NCBI GenBank assembly: GCA_964384645.1
Contig: CAYLKL010000015.1
Location: 1 to 6,501, forward strand
Direction of reading: 5' to 3'
DNA from: DAORIO01 sp964384645
GTDB taxonomy: Bacteria > Patescibacteriota > Minisyncoccia > Phycocordibacterales > UBA9973
DNA: 6,501 nt
Each line of letters opens with the position of its first letter. Positions within the stretch are counted from its first letter, which is position 1. The notes under the pieces were generated by a model. That model searched no databases and had not been told where the DNA came from. It was given only the letters and a program-made list of their open reading frames with translations. The position numbers were made by a program, and so were the translations under genes. Shown one piece after another: positions 1 to 6,452 of this stretch.

Positions 1-530
1 CGATATCTTTCAAACTGTTCTTTCTGTTCGGGGAAATTGGCAATACCAACCTCATAAAGCTCATGCAAGAATCCATACATTCTCAATCTATTAAACATAG
101 CCATCATAACGAGTAATGGCTCGGAACTATCACCAACATCAACAGCTTTTTTAATATATTCCAAAGCACTATTTTCGTTTCCAAAATTAAAAAGAATGCG
201 AGCCATTTTGTCTAGCACAGCTCCGTTGTTTGGTTCCAACTGAATTGAATACCAGTAATCATCAAAAGCTTTTCTATAATCCTTTAATCCTTCATAAGCA
301 TCTCCTCTCAAGACCCATAGATAAAATCTATTTTTATCTAACTCAATGCATTTAGAAAATACTTCAACCGCTTCATTATAATTTCCGAGATGTGAAAAAG
401 ATCCAGCTTTGTATGATAAAGCATCAATATCATTATTCTGATTTTTTAATATCTCATCAACCAATGAAATACATTCGGAGTATTTTTCTTGATCATATAG
501 TTCTTTAATTTTTTCTGTTGAGTTTTCCAT
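1..530 (-). CDS. TPR-repeat protein, C-terminus cut off by the window edge
   Basis: This gene is open from an ATG at 528-530 to the window edge and gives 176 residues without a stop. The protein is a chain of tetratricopeptide-like helix pairs at about residues 4-33, 35-68, 69-102 and 103-136, with a further partial unit after that. The third unit is the clearest: it has the usual W/L, G/A, Y and A pattern and ends in QLEPN. TPR arrays are protein-binding scaffolds; no catalytic domain is visible, so the partner is unknown. There is no signal peptide or membrane segment. The start lies 6 bases after the hsdR stop, so it is probably co-transcribed with hsdR. It is also in the same reading frame as hsdR, separated by TAG and two codons. 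A purine-rich AGAGAAG sits too close to the ATG to be a good ribosome site. TPR genes often occur next to defence loci, but whether this one serves the restriction system is inference. Confidence 0.85.
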   Translation of the reverse strand, partial: MENSTEKIKELYDQEKYSECISLVDEILKNQNNDIDALSYKAGSFSHLGNYNEAVEVFSKCIELDKNRFYLWVLRGDAYEGLKDYRKAFDDYWYSIQLEPNNGAVLDKMARILFNFGNENSALEYIKKAVDVGDSSEPLLVMMAMFNRLRMYGFLHELYEVGIANFPEQKEQFERY

Positions 531-536
531 ACTTCT

Positions 537-2900
537 CTATCTTGAATACAAAGCTCTTTGGAAATTAAAGAAAACAGAACGAATACTATCTACATCTCCA
601 AGAGATTGTTCGGCGTTTGCGATTGCATGATATTTTAAATTCAGCAATACTGGTAATTTCTCCTCATCAAGTTCCTCAACACCTTTTTCTTCATATTTCG
701 TTAGCACAAAATTTAAAAATTCCTTTTGCTTTTCATCTAATCCTTCAAGAATCTTATCCTTTGAATTTTCTACTCTTTGCACTCTAGTAATCGGTTGAGT
801 TAAGAATGAAATATAAGTTAAAACATCAAACAAATCACTTTGTTCAGCATCTATCATTTTCTGTAATGTTTCCAGCTCGTCTTTCCCAAAACCTTTTTCA
901 GCAATCTTTTCTAAAAATGCTTTACGAGTTGTTGGGTTAGACCAAATTTTACGCAATTCTTCTTCACTCTTGAAAAATTCTGGCATAGCACCAAACATAT
1001 TATCCATAAACTCTTGAATCGAAATTGGTTTGCCATCAGCACTCCAAAACGAAGTTGAAATCATATGTTGAATTTCGCGTTCTTTTCCATCTCTTAATTT
1101 AATCTTTAGTTTTCTTTTTGGAGGATTCTCACATTCACAAGGATTTTTCCCGCACACAGGGCAAACCTTTGGTGGCTTCTCGCATACACAAGGGCTCTGT
1201 CCACAAACTGCACACTCTTTAGGCGGTTTAACTTCGCAGACACACGGATTCTGTCCACATTTTGAACAAACTTCCTCAATAGGATTTCCATCCCACTCTG
1301 GGTCAGAAAAATGCTTATACGCATCAACAAAATCAAGAATCGTAAAATATTCTTTACCATCAAAAAGTCTAGTTCCTCGTCCAATAATCTGTTTAAATTC
1401 AATCATAGAATTTACAGGTCTCATCAGGACAATATTTCGGATATTACGAGCATCCACACCAGTTGAAAGTTTTTGAGAAGTCGTCAAAATAGTCGGGATT
1501 GTTTTTTCGTTGTCCTGAAATTCTCGCAAAAATTGTTCTCCGCGAGCACCATCATTTGCAGTAACACGAACACAGTAATTTGGATCTTTACTATCTTTCA
1601 TCTGATTCACCAAATCTCGCACAGCGAGAGCATGATCTTGTGTCGCACAGAATATAATAGTTTTCTCGTTTTGCTTTATTTCATTTAAAACTACGCGAAC
1701 TCGTTTTGCTTCACGTTCTTTTATTTCTATAATCCTATTAAAATCTGATTCTTCATAGATTTTGCCTTCCTCCACTTCTCCCTCAATAATTTGATCGTCT
1801 GAAGTATAAACATAATCATCAAGAGTAGTTTTAATTCTCTTGACCTTGAAAGGTGTTAAAAATCCATCATTTACTCCCTCTTTGAGAGAGTAAATATAAA
1901 CTGGCTCGCCAAAATATCTGTAAGTGTCCACATTGTCATTTCTTTTTGGTGTAGCGGTTAGACCGAGCTGAACAGCTGGTGAGAAATATTCCAAAATTCC
2001 TCGCCAATTACTTTCATCATTTGCTCCGCCACGATGACATTCATCAATAATTATAAAATCAAAAAAGTCAGCGGGATAATCTCCAAAATACGGAGTTCCA
2101 TCTGGTCCCGACATGAAAGTCTGAAAAATTGTAAAATAAACACTTCCGCTCATAGGTACTTCTCCTCGTCTGCGAATATCTAGAGGATTTATACGAACCA
2201 AAGCATTTTCCTCAAAACTTGAAAAAGCATTAAATGCTTGGTCTGCGAGAATATTTCTATCAGCCAAAAACAAAATCCTAGGTCGGCGAGCACCATCCCG
2301 CTTTAAATTCCAGCGAGTTTGAAAAAGTTTCCACGCAATTTGAAAAGCAACAGCGGTCTTTCCTGTTCCCGTCGCCATTGTTAAAAGAATTCTATTCTTT
2401 TCTTCGGCAACAGCGTTTAAAACATTATTTATCGCATTTTCTTGATAATATCTTTTTCCATATTCGCCTTCATTTGGCACATTTGCAAATTTTTCCTTCC
2501 ACTCATTCCAGTCAGAAAAAGTGCGATTCCATAATTCATCGGGAGTTGGGAATTTTTCAATTGGAGCTTCTGCTCCTGTTTTCATTTCTACTTGATAAAT
2601 TTCTTTACCATTTGAAGAAAATGCATAATCAATCTGAAGTTTTTTAGCCGCCGAAACTGCCTGCTCTTTACCTTCAGTTACAGAGAAATCAATAGACTTT
2701 GCCTCAAGTGTTCCTATTTTTCTGTTTTTATACTGCAAAATATAGTCAATAATCTCAGGCTTTCCTCTTGTTCCACCTGTCTGAATTTTTCCATCAGTAA
2801 TACGAAATTCACGAAGAATTTTTGATCCTTCTACTTCACCCCAGCCAGCTTCTTTCAGTTTTGGGTCAATGTATTCTGCTCGTGTTTCTGATTCGTTCAT
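537..2900 (-). CDS. hsdR: Type I restriction endonuclease subunit R (EcoEI-like HsdR)
   Basis: HsdR is the motor and nuclease of a type I restriction enzyme. It joins the M2S complex at an unmethylated site, pulls DNA using ATP and cuts at a distance. The 787 residues have the family architecture. The N-terminal PD-(D/E)xK nuclease carries D52 and E66-A-K68. The SF2 helicase has a Q-motif-like RYYQENAI (150-157), Walker A ATGTGKT (176-182), Walker B DECH (286-289), GLTATP (313-318) and the arginine-finger motif IIGRGTR (505-511). A helical EcoEI-type C-terminal region runs from about 600 to the end. Length is close to the EcoEI family norm. Two things are odd. Three tandem cysteine clusters sit at residues 545-590, between helicase and C-terminal domain. 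The tyrosine usual in the QxxxY motif after the nuclease core appears to be alanine (Q80, A84). The ATG is 18 bases after the hsdS stop, has no Shine-Dalgarno, and may be served by its own promoter. All catalytic motifs are present, so this subunit looks functional. Confidence 0.96.
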   Translation of the reverse strand: MNESETRAEYIDPKLKEAGWGEVEGSKILREFRITDGKIQTGGTRGKPEIIDYILQYKNRKIGTLEAKSIDFSVTEGKEQAVSAAKKLQIDYAFSSNGKEIYQVEMKTGAEAPIEKFPTPDELWNRTFSDWNEWKEKFANVPNEGEYGKRYYQENAINNVLNAVAEEKNRILLTMATGTGKTAVAFQIAWKLFQTRWNLKRDGARRPRILFLADRNILADQAFNAFSSFEENALVRINPLDIRRRGEVPMSGSVYFTIFQTFMSGPDGTPYFGDYPADFFDFIIIDECHRGGANDESNWRGILEYFSPAVQLGLTATPKRNDNVDTYRYFGEPVYIYSLKEGVNDGFLTPFKVKRIKTTLDDYVYTSDDQIIEGEVEEGKIYEESDFNRIIEIKEREAKRVRVVLNEIKQNEKTIIFCATQDHALAVRDLVNQMKDSKDPNYCVRVTANDGARGEQFLREFQDNEKTIPTILTTSQKLSTGVDARNIRNIVLMRPVNSMIEFKQIIGRGTRLFDGKEYFTILDFVDAYKHFSDPEWDGNPIEEVCSKCGQNPCVCEVKPPKECAVCGQSPCVCEKPPKVCPVCGKNPCECENPPKRKLKIKLRDGKEREIQHMISTSFWSADGKPISIQEFMDNMFGAMPEFFKSEEELRKIWSNPTTRKAFLEKIAEKGFGKDELETLQKMIDAEQSDLFDVLTYISFLTQPITRVQRVENSKDKILEGLDEKQKEFLNFVLTKYEEKGVEELDEEKLPVLLNLKYHAIANAEQSLGDVDSIRSVFFNFQRALYSR
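1116..1268 (-). repeat. Three tandem CxxC(x4)CxC cysteine repeats within HsdR
   Basis: Within hsdR, residues 545-595 consist of three consecutive copies of a unit C-x2-C-G-x2-P-C-x-C-E followed by a PPK linker. The cysteines are at 545/548/553/555, 563/566/571/573 and 580/583/588/590, with periods of 18 and 17 residues. Each unit has four cysteines, as in a small zinc ribbon or knuckle, so each could bind one zinc ion; this is inferred from spacing only. The proline-rich linkers suggest separate beads on a flexible string between the helicase and the C-terminal domain. The copies differ from one another in DNA and protein sequence, so this is an old duplication and not an assembly artefact. 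Confidence 0.85.
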
Positions 2901-2907
2901 AAAATTA

Positions 2908-2936
2908 TTTATACCACATTATAGCTCTCCCGTAAA
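2908..2936 (-). promoter_or_regulatory. Candidate promoter for hsdR at the end of hsdS
   Basis: Reading the minus strand, TTTACG (2931-2936) and TATAAA (2908-2913) are 17 bases apart and resemble sigma70 -35 and -10 boxes (4/6 and 5/6 matches). The predicted start would fall at about 2901, next to the hsdR ATG at 2900, giving a leaderless message. A perfect TATAAT also lies at 2918-2923, overlapping the hsdS stop, with TTGAAT 19 bases upstream. The DNA is AT-rich, so such matches arise easily by chance. A separate promoter would allow HsdR to be made independently of the methyltransferase. Confidence 0.35.
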
Positions 2937-4082
2937 TGCTTTATTCAAAACTGATTTTTTTAATTCTTCCAAATCTACCAGCTTTTTCTTATAAACTTCT
3001 TCTAGTTTTTTTGTTTGTTCTAAAAGTTGTTTGATCTTTTTAACAATATCCTTTTGTTCAGAAATTGAAGGTACAGGAATTTTGATATTCTCAATCATCG
3101 GAATAGTTAGCTGTGGTATTGAAGTGCCCGTATTAGAGAATTTAAAATTATGAGTTATATAATATAAAAAGTGTAGATCTACAGTCGAATTTGGTGTTAA
3201 GACAATTAATCTTACCACTGGGAAAAATGGCTCCTCTCTAACTTCAGCATATCCTATCGTGCCACGAGCTGATACGGTTATGCTTGGTTTCGTTACTTTT
3301 TTAATATCTGTATATCCATACAAACCCTTATCTTTAAACCCGTTCGCATATATCGGTACATTATATTTTTCAGTTCTTTCTTTCGAAAGATTTTTTTTAG
3401 GAACATCCCCACCAGCAAATAATTTTTCACAAATTTCACTTAAAGTTTTTTTCTCCCAATCTTTCTCAGGATTAGTGAAAACATTCTCTAAATACGATTC
3501 AAAAAGTTCTTTTGAATTATGTAGATTCTTTTCTGCATTTTCTTTCGCCGTTTCTATTTTCTCAAACGCTTCATCTAAAATTTTTACAATGCGTTTTTGC
3601 TCTAAAATAGGAGGGTAAGAAATACTAATCAATTTTAAATGTGTAGGTCCTACATTTTTTTGTGCAGTTCCAGAGCTATACGATTTTACTTCCTCTATAA
3701 ATTTTGGTGAGCGTAATAACCAAGCTAAAAAATATCTATCTAGTTCTTTTTCATTTAAGGATTTAAAACGGACAACACTTGTATTCATCAAAAGAGGTAA
3801 GTCATCTTTTGTTGCCATCGCTGTTCTTCCGATAGTGCCAGAAGTGGTGAATAAAATATCTCCTTCTTCTACTTGAAAGTGTGCCCATTTTTCTTTAATA
3901 AACTTAGGGTCAACCGCTTGTGCGTTTGATAGGTCAATATACCCATCTTGAACACAACGAACATTAATTATTGGATATCCGTTCTTNNNNNNNNNNTTCT
4001 TATACTCATATTTGCGAATACCCGGTCCTTCTTGGAAGAAAGAGACATCACTTAATTTTTTTGTTTGCCAGTTAGTTTTCAT
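2919..4082 (-). CDS. hsdS: Type I restriction-modification specificity subunit S
   Basis: HsdS recognises the split DNA target and sets the specificity of both methylation and cleavage. The 387 residues show the expected two-fold layout. TRD1 (about 1-160) has FFQEGPGIRKYEY near its start, TTSGTIGR (79-86) and PPILEQKRIV (157-166). A central conserved helix follows (about 165-203). TRD2 (about 208-345) has SARGTIGY (271-278) and ends in PSISEQKDIV (338-347). The C-terminal conserved helix ends with VLNKAFTGEL, a classic HsdS terminus. The matching GTIG and EQK-IV elements in both halves show the internal pseudo-repeat. Each TRD reads one half of a bipartite site; the actual site cannot be read from sequence. 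Ten Ns interrupt codons 29-32, but the frame is open on both sides. The ATG overlaps the end of the upstream gene by 11 bases, with only a weak GGGA 7 bases before it, which suggests translational coupling. No second hsdS or inverted half-gene is visible for specificity switching. Confidence 0.95.
   Translation of the reverse strand: MKTNWQTKKLSDVSFFQEGPGIRKYEYKXXXXKNGYPIINVRCVQDGYIDLSNAQAVDPKFIKEKWAHFQVEEGDILFTTSGTIGRTAMATKDDLPLLMNTSVVRFKSLNEKELDRYFLAWLLRSPKFIEEVKSYSSGTAQKNVGPTHLKLISISYPPILEQKRIVKILDEAFEKIETAKENAEKNLHNSKELFESYLENVFTNPEKDWEKKTLSEICEKLFAGGDVPKKNLSKERTEKYNVPIYANGFKDKGLYGYTDIKKVTKPSITVSARGTIGYAEVREEPFFPVVRLIVLTPNSTVDLHFLYYITHNFKFSNTGTSIPQLTIPMIENIKIPVPSISEQKDIVKKIKQLLEQTKKLEEVYKKKLVDLEELKKSVLNKAFTGEL
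3987..3996. other. Run of ten Ns (assembly gap) inside hsdS
   Basis: Ten undetermined bases lie in codons 29-32 of hsdS. On the plus strand the five bases on each side of the run are identical, TTCTT. Merging the two copies removes 15 bases, keeps the frame and gives KYEYKNGYPIINV, a natural-looking TRD1 start. The Ns may therefore be a placeholder between two sequence pieces that overlap by five bases, not true missing sequence. A real ten-base gap is also in frame. Confidence 0.95.
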
Positions 4083-4644
4083 AATTTATTCCCAATATTT
4101 TTCGAAATTCGTTCTCAATTTTATTCTTAACAATAGGAGTTTCCTCAGAAATAATTTTCCATGCATTACTCCAATTTTCAACATACGAAACTTGACTAGT
4201 CTTATTAAACCTAGATATTTCAAATTCAACCCATGCTTTTTTAAGTACTTCAGACAACTTGTCTATTTCTTTAGCTAATTTTTCATCAACAAATATTCTA
4301 TTTTCTTCATAGTAATCTGTGAAATCATTAGCACACTTAGACGCTTCACTACCTTTTTCTTCTTGGGATGGTTCTGATGCTCCTTGAAATATATTCATAT
4401 ATGAATGGAATGCTCTGTATGTACGGACAATTTTTTTATACAATTCCTTAACCACCTCAGCTCGTTCTGAGTGCATTTTTTCATATCTAATCCTAAACTC
4501 TGTAGATTGCTTTTCGAGGTCTGATTTAAATTTTTCTAGATCTTTATCAAAGATTTTTTCAAAATATTTTTTTATGATCCAAGAAGCTCCAGCGACTATT
4601 ATGCCGAATATTCCTAAGTTTTGTAATAAATTAATCCATTCCAT
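4072..4644 (-). CDS. Membrane-anchored helical protein of unknown function within the hsd operon
   Basis: This 190-residue protein lies between hsdM and hsdS, begins 2 bases after the original hsdM stop and overlaps hsdS by 11 bases, so it is clearly part of the operon. Residues 5-24 (core LGIFGIIVAGASWII) form one hydrophobic membrane-spanning helix. KKYFEK follows, so by the positive-inside rule the rest faces the cytoplasm. Residues 26-75 are a charged amphipathic helix, probably coiled coil, containing FRIRYEKMHSERAEVVKELYKKIV. From memory, a similar pattern of F-x-R-x3-LH-x-ERA-x-V-x-x-LY occurs in uncharacterised single-pass proteins often found near restriction and other defence genes. 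The remainder (about 100-190) is also mainly helical and rich in acidic residues and lysine. No enzyme motif is visible. It could tether or regulate the complex at the membrane; that is inference. Confidence 0.85.
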   Translation of the reverse strand: MEWINLLQNLGIFGIIVAGASWIIKKYFEKIFDKDLEKFKSDLEKQSTEFRIRYEKMHSERAEVVKELYKKIVRTYRAFHSYMNIFQGASEPSQEEKGSEASKCANDFTDYYEENRIFVDEKLAKEIDKLSEVLKKAWVEFEISRFNKTSQVSYVENWSNAWKIISEETPIVKNKIENEFRKILGINYEN

Positions 4645-4646
4645 AA

Positions 4647-4850
4647 TTAAATAAGTTTTTTAATTCCTTCTAGAATCTGATTTGTTTCTTTGTCTAAATT
4701 ATTCATCTCTACCAAGATATCCTTTGGTTCACGCAAACCGACCTCTTCACCTTTATTTGGGTTCTTTACAGATAAATCAAAAGTTTTCTGATCAACATCC
4801 TTTATATCCACCGACCAAGAATTTTCACTATCTGCTTTAGTTTTCTGTAA
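4647..4850 (-). pseudogene. hsdM: C-terminal remainder of hsdM beyond the in-frame stop
   Basis: Directly after the TAA at 4851-4853 the same frame stays open for 67 more codons and ends at TAA 4647-4649, two bases before the next gene. The translation (LQKTKADSENSWSVDIKDVD at its start, then FDLSVKNPN and a final helix ending IKKLI) is what HsdM proteins normally carry at the C-terminus after LADFV. Full length would be 482 residues, typical for the family. There is no frameshift: one codon, often GAA for glutamate at this place in relatives, reads TAA. No good internal start with a ribosome site is visible, so this piece is probably not made alone. The HsdM C-terminal helices normally pack against HsdS, so losing them would be expected to weaken complex formation. 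Confidence 0.9.
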
Positions 4851-6095
4851 TTAAACAAAATCCGCTAAGTCACTTTCACTCAACGGTTCACCTTTCCCAA
4901 GATTGCGTGCTAAGTCAATATGATAAAACCAAACTTTCTTTGTTGGAGCATTTTTTTCAAAAAATAAAACGACTGTTTTCACGCCAGCTCCCTGAAAAGC
5001 TCCACCGGGCAAATCTAAGACTGTATGCAAATTGCAATTTTCCAAAAGAAGTTTTCGGAGCGACACGCTTGCATTATCAGTGTTTGAAAGAAAAGTATTT
5101 TTAATAACAACGCCAGCTTTTCCTCCTGCTTTTAGCATTTTAATAAAGTGCTGAAGAAAAAGAGAAGCGGTTTCGCCTGTCTTGATTGGAAAATTGTGTT
5201 GGACTTCTGGTCTTTCTTTTCCACCAAATGGAGGATTTGCAAGAATTACATCATAACGATCTTTTTCTTGCACATCAGCGAGATTTTCTGCAAGAGTATT
5301 TGTGTGCTTTATATTTGGTGTTTCTACTCCATGAAGAATCATATTCATAACACCGATAATGTATGGCAGAGATATTTTTTCCTTACCATAAAATGTTTTG
5401 GTCTGTAAAATATCCCATTCTTTTGAGCTTAACTTTTCTCTATTTGCTGTTAAATAATTAAAAGCTTCAACCAAGAAGCCCGCACTTCCACAAGCTCCGT
5501 CATAAATAGTTTCTCCAAGTTTTGGATTAACGACTTTTACAATAGTTTTAATAAGTGGACGTGGTGTATAATATTGTCCTCCATCACGCCCAGCGTTGCC
5601 CATATTTTGGATTTTGCTTTCGTAGAGATGAGAAAGTTCGTGCTTTTCTTCGTCTGTTTGAAAATGGAGCTTATCAACTGTATCTAAAATATTTCGGAGT
5701 GAATAACCACTCTGAATTTTGTTTTTTAATTCATGGAAAATTTCACCGATTTTATACTCAATGGTATTTGGATCATCAACTCGAAATTTTTTTAAATATT
5801 GGAAAAGTTTATTGTTTACAAAATCTCTCAAATCATCTCCATCAAGTGTTTTGTGGTGGTCTAATTTACCATCGGCTCCTTTCGGACAAGCCCAGACACT
5901 CCATCTGAATTCTTCGTCCAAAATATGTTTATATTTTTTACCAGCCAAACGAGCACTTTTTTCTTTATCTTTCTCAAGATCATCAAGATATTTCAAAAAC
6001 AAAATCCAAGAAGTCTGCTCAATGTAATCCAAAGCACTTCCAGCATTGTCTGCCCTTAGAATATCGTCAATATTTTTTAGTGATTGTTCAAACAT
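4851..6095 (-). CDS. hsdM: Type I DNA adenine-N6 methyltransferase subunit M, cut short by an in-frame stop
   Basis: HsdM transfers a methyl group from S-adenosylmethionine to adenine N6 in the site chosen by HsdS, protecting self DNA. The open frame codes for 414 residues. The N-terminal helical HsdM_N domain spans about 1-130. The methyltransferase domain has the GQYYTPR element (173-179), the AdoMet-binding motif I DGACGSAGF (199-207), and catalytic motif IV NPPF (287-290) followed by GG. DLPGGAF (361-367) and VVLFFE (375-380) belong to the C-terminal half of the fold. All catalytic parts are therefore present. The frame stops at LADFV with TAA, 68 codons short of the family end, which continues in frame downstream. 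The start MFEQSLKNIDDIL matches the usual HsdM N-terminus. The ATG follows the regulator's stop by 4 bases and has no Shine-Dalgarno, suggesting coupling to that gene. The truncation may be a real nonsense mutation or a base error. Confidence 0.93.
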   Translation of the reverse strand: MFEQSLKNIDDILRADNAGSALDYIEQTSWILFLKYLDDLEKDKEKSARLAGKKYKHILDEEFRWSVWACPKGADGKLDHHKTLDGDDLRDFVNNKLFQYLKKFRVDDPNTIEYKIGEIFHELKNKIQSGYSLRNILDTVDKLHFQTDEEKHELSHLYESKIQNMGNAGRDGGQYYTPRPLIKTIVKVVNPKLGETIYDGACGSAGFLVEAFNYLTANREKLSSKEWDILQTKTFYGKEKISLPYIIGVMNMILHGVETPNIKHTNTLAENLADVQEKDRYDVILANPPFGGKERPEVQHNFPIKTGETASLFLQHFIKMLKAGGKAGVVIKNTFLSNTDNASVSLRKLLLENCNLHTVLDLPGGAFQGAGVKTVVLFFEKNAPTKKVWFYHIDLARNLGKGEPLSESDLADFV

Positions 6096-6099
6096 AAAT

Positions 6100-6303
6100 T
6101 TATTTCAAAAGTTCGCTACTGGAAATTCCCAGTGCATTAGAGATTTTTTCCAAAGTGGAAAGAGTGGGATTCATACGACCATTTTCAATATTGCTGATAT
6201 ATGCTCTATCAACATTCAAAGCGGTCGCAAGGTCTACTTGCGACATCTTCTTTTTTAAACGTAATTTTCTTAAGTTTTGACCGAGTTTTATACCTGATGA
6301 CAT
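6100..6303 (-). CDS. XRE/Cro-family helix-turn-helix transcriptional regulator, controller-like
   Basis: This 67-residue protein is almost entirely one HTH_3 domain. LGQNLRKLRLKKKMSQVDLA (helices 1-2) leads into the recognition region VDRAYISNIENGRMNPTLST, then LEKISNALGIS. It is similar in size and form to controller (C) proteins of restriction-modification systems, which bind palindromic operators as dimers, activate or repress their own promoter and delay restriction until DNA is methylated. Its position as the first gene, 4 bases ahead of hsdM, fits that job. There is no extra sensor domain. The ATG is the first start after an in-frame TGA upstream and coincides with the predicted transcription start, so the message may be leaderless. 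Palindromes rich in TGTAA/TTACA overlap the promoter and are the likely binding sites. The family is certain; the controller role is inferred from context. Confidence 0.92.
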   Translation of the reverse strand: MSSGIKLGQNLRKLRLKKKMSQVDLATALNVDRAYISNIENGRMNPTLSTLEKISNALGISSSELLK

Positions 6304-6309
6304 AAATAA

Positions 6310-6338
6310 AGTATAATGTAAGTTGCATCAAATTACAA
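6310..6338 (-). promoter_or_regulatory. Candidate promoter of the xre-hsd operon (leaderless)
   Basis: On the minus strand TTGTAA (6333-6338) and TATACT (6310-6315) are separated by exactly 17 bases, matching sigma70 -35 (4/6) and -10 (5/6) boxes. The expected start, seven bases after the -10 box, is the A of the regulator's ATG at 6303. No Shine-Dalgarno lies before that ATG, which agrees with a leaderless message. The -35 box lies inside palindromic repeats. Confidence 0.55.
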
Positions 6339-6354
6339 CGTGTAATATAATACA
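6317..6354. promoter_or_regulatory. Overlapping palindromes, probable operator of the XRE regulator
   Basis: Three inverted repeats share TGTAA/TTACA half-sites. The first pairs TGTAAGTTG (6317-6325) with CAAATTACA (6329-6337), 8 of 9 positions, around CAT. The second is perfect, ATTACA (6332-6337) and TGTAAT (6341-6346) around ACG. The third, 6341-6354, pairs TGTA with TACA around AATATAA-type sequence (6 of 7 positions). They cover the -35 box and the spacer of the operon promoter. Dimer-binding sites in this place would suit autoregulation by the small HTH protein encoded just downstream. Confidence 0.5.
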
Positions 6355-6402
6355 CATAGGCATTGTCCGCCCCGAATTCCGAAAAGAAATGTGAAGCGAA
6401 TC

Positions 6403-6439
6403 CCGCCCGCATTCCTCCCCAGACCCCTCCTGCGGGCGG
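6403..6439. repeat. GC-rich inverted repeat (9-bp arms)
   Basis: CCGCCCGCA (6403-6411) is the exact reverse complement of TGCGGGCGG (6431-6439), with a 19-base loop that is mostly C on the plus strand. It lies in the GC-rich spacer upstream of the regulator. Neither side is followed by a run of T, so it does not look like an intrinsic terminator. Confidence 0.8.
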
Positions 6440-6452
6440 ATACATTAGCCGA

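Noticed and set aside
1106..1402. Minus-strand open frame of 98 codons inside hsdR
   Set aside because: It is an out-of-frame reading of the hsdR cysteine-repeat region, where hsdR itself has clear conserved motifs.
2919..4082. Phase-variable, invertible hsdS system
   Set aside because: There is one full hsdS, no partial copy, no recombinase and no matching inverted repeats in the window.
4851..4853. TAA recoded as a sense codon
   Set aside because: The regulator, hsdS and the membrane-protein gene all end at TAA at natural termini, so reassignment is not credible.
5555..6027. Plus-strand open frames opposite hsdM
   Set aside because: They are antisense shadows of strongly conserved HsdM sequence and show no recognisable protein features.
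6209..6445. Open frame of 78 codons on the minus strand overlapping the regulator start
   Set aside because: Its first part is translated GC-rich hairpin spacer and its end overlaps the regulator in another frame; it has no domain-like pattern or ribosome site.
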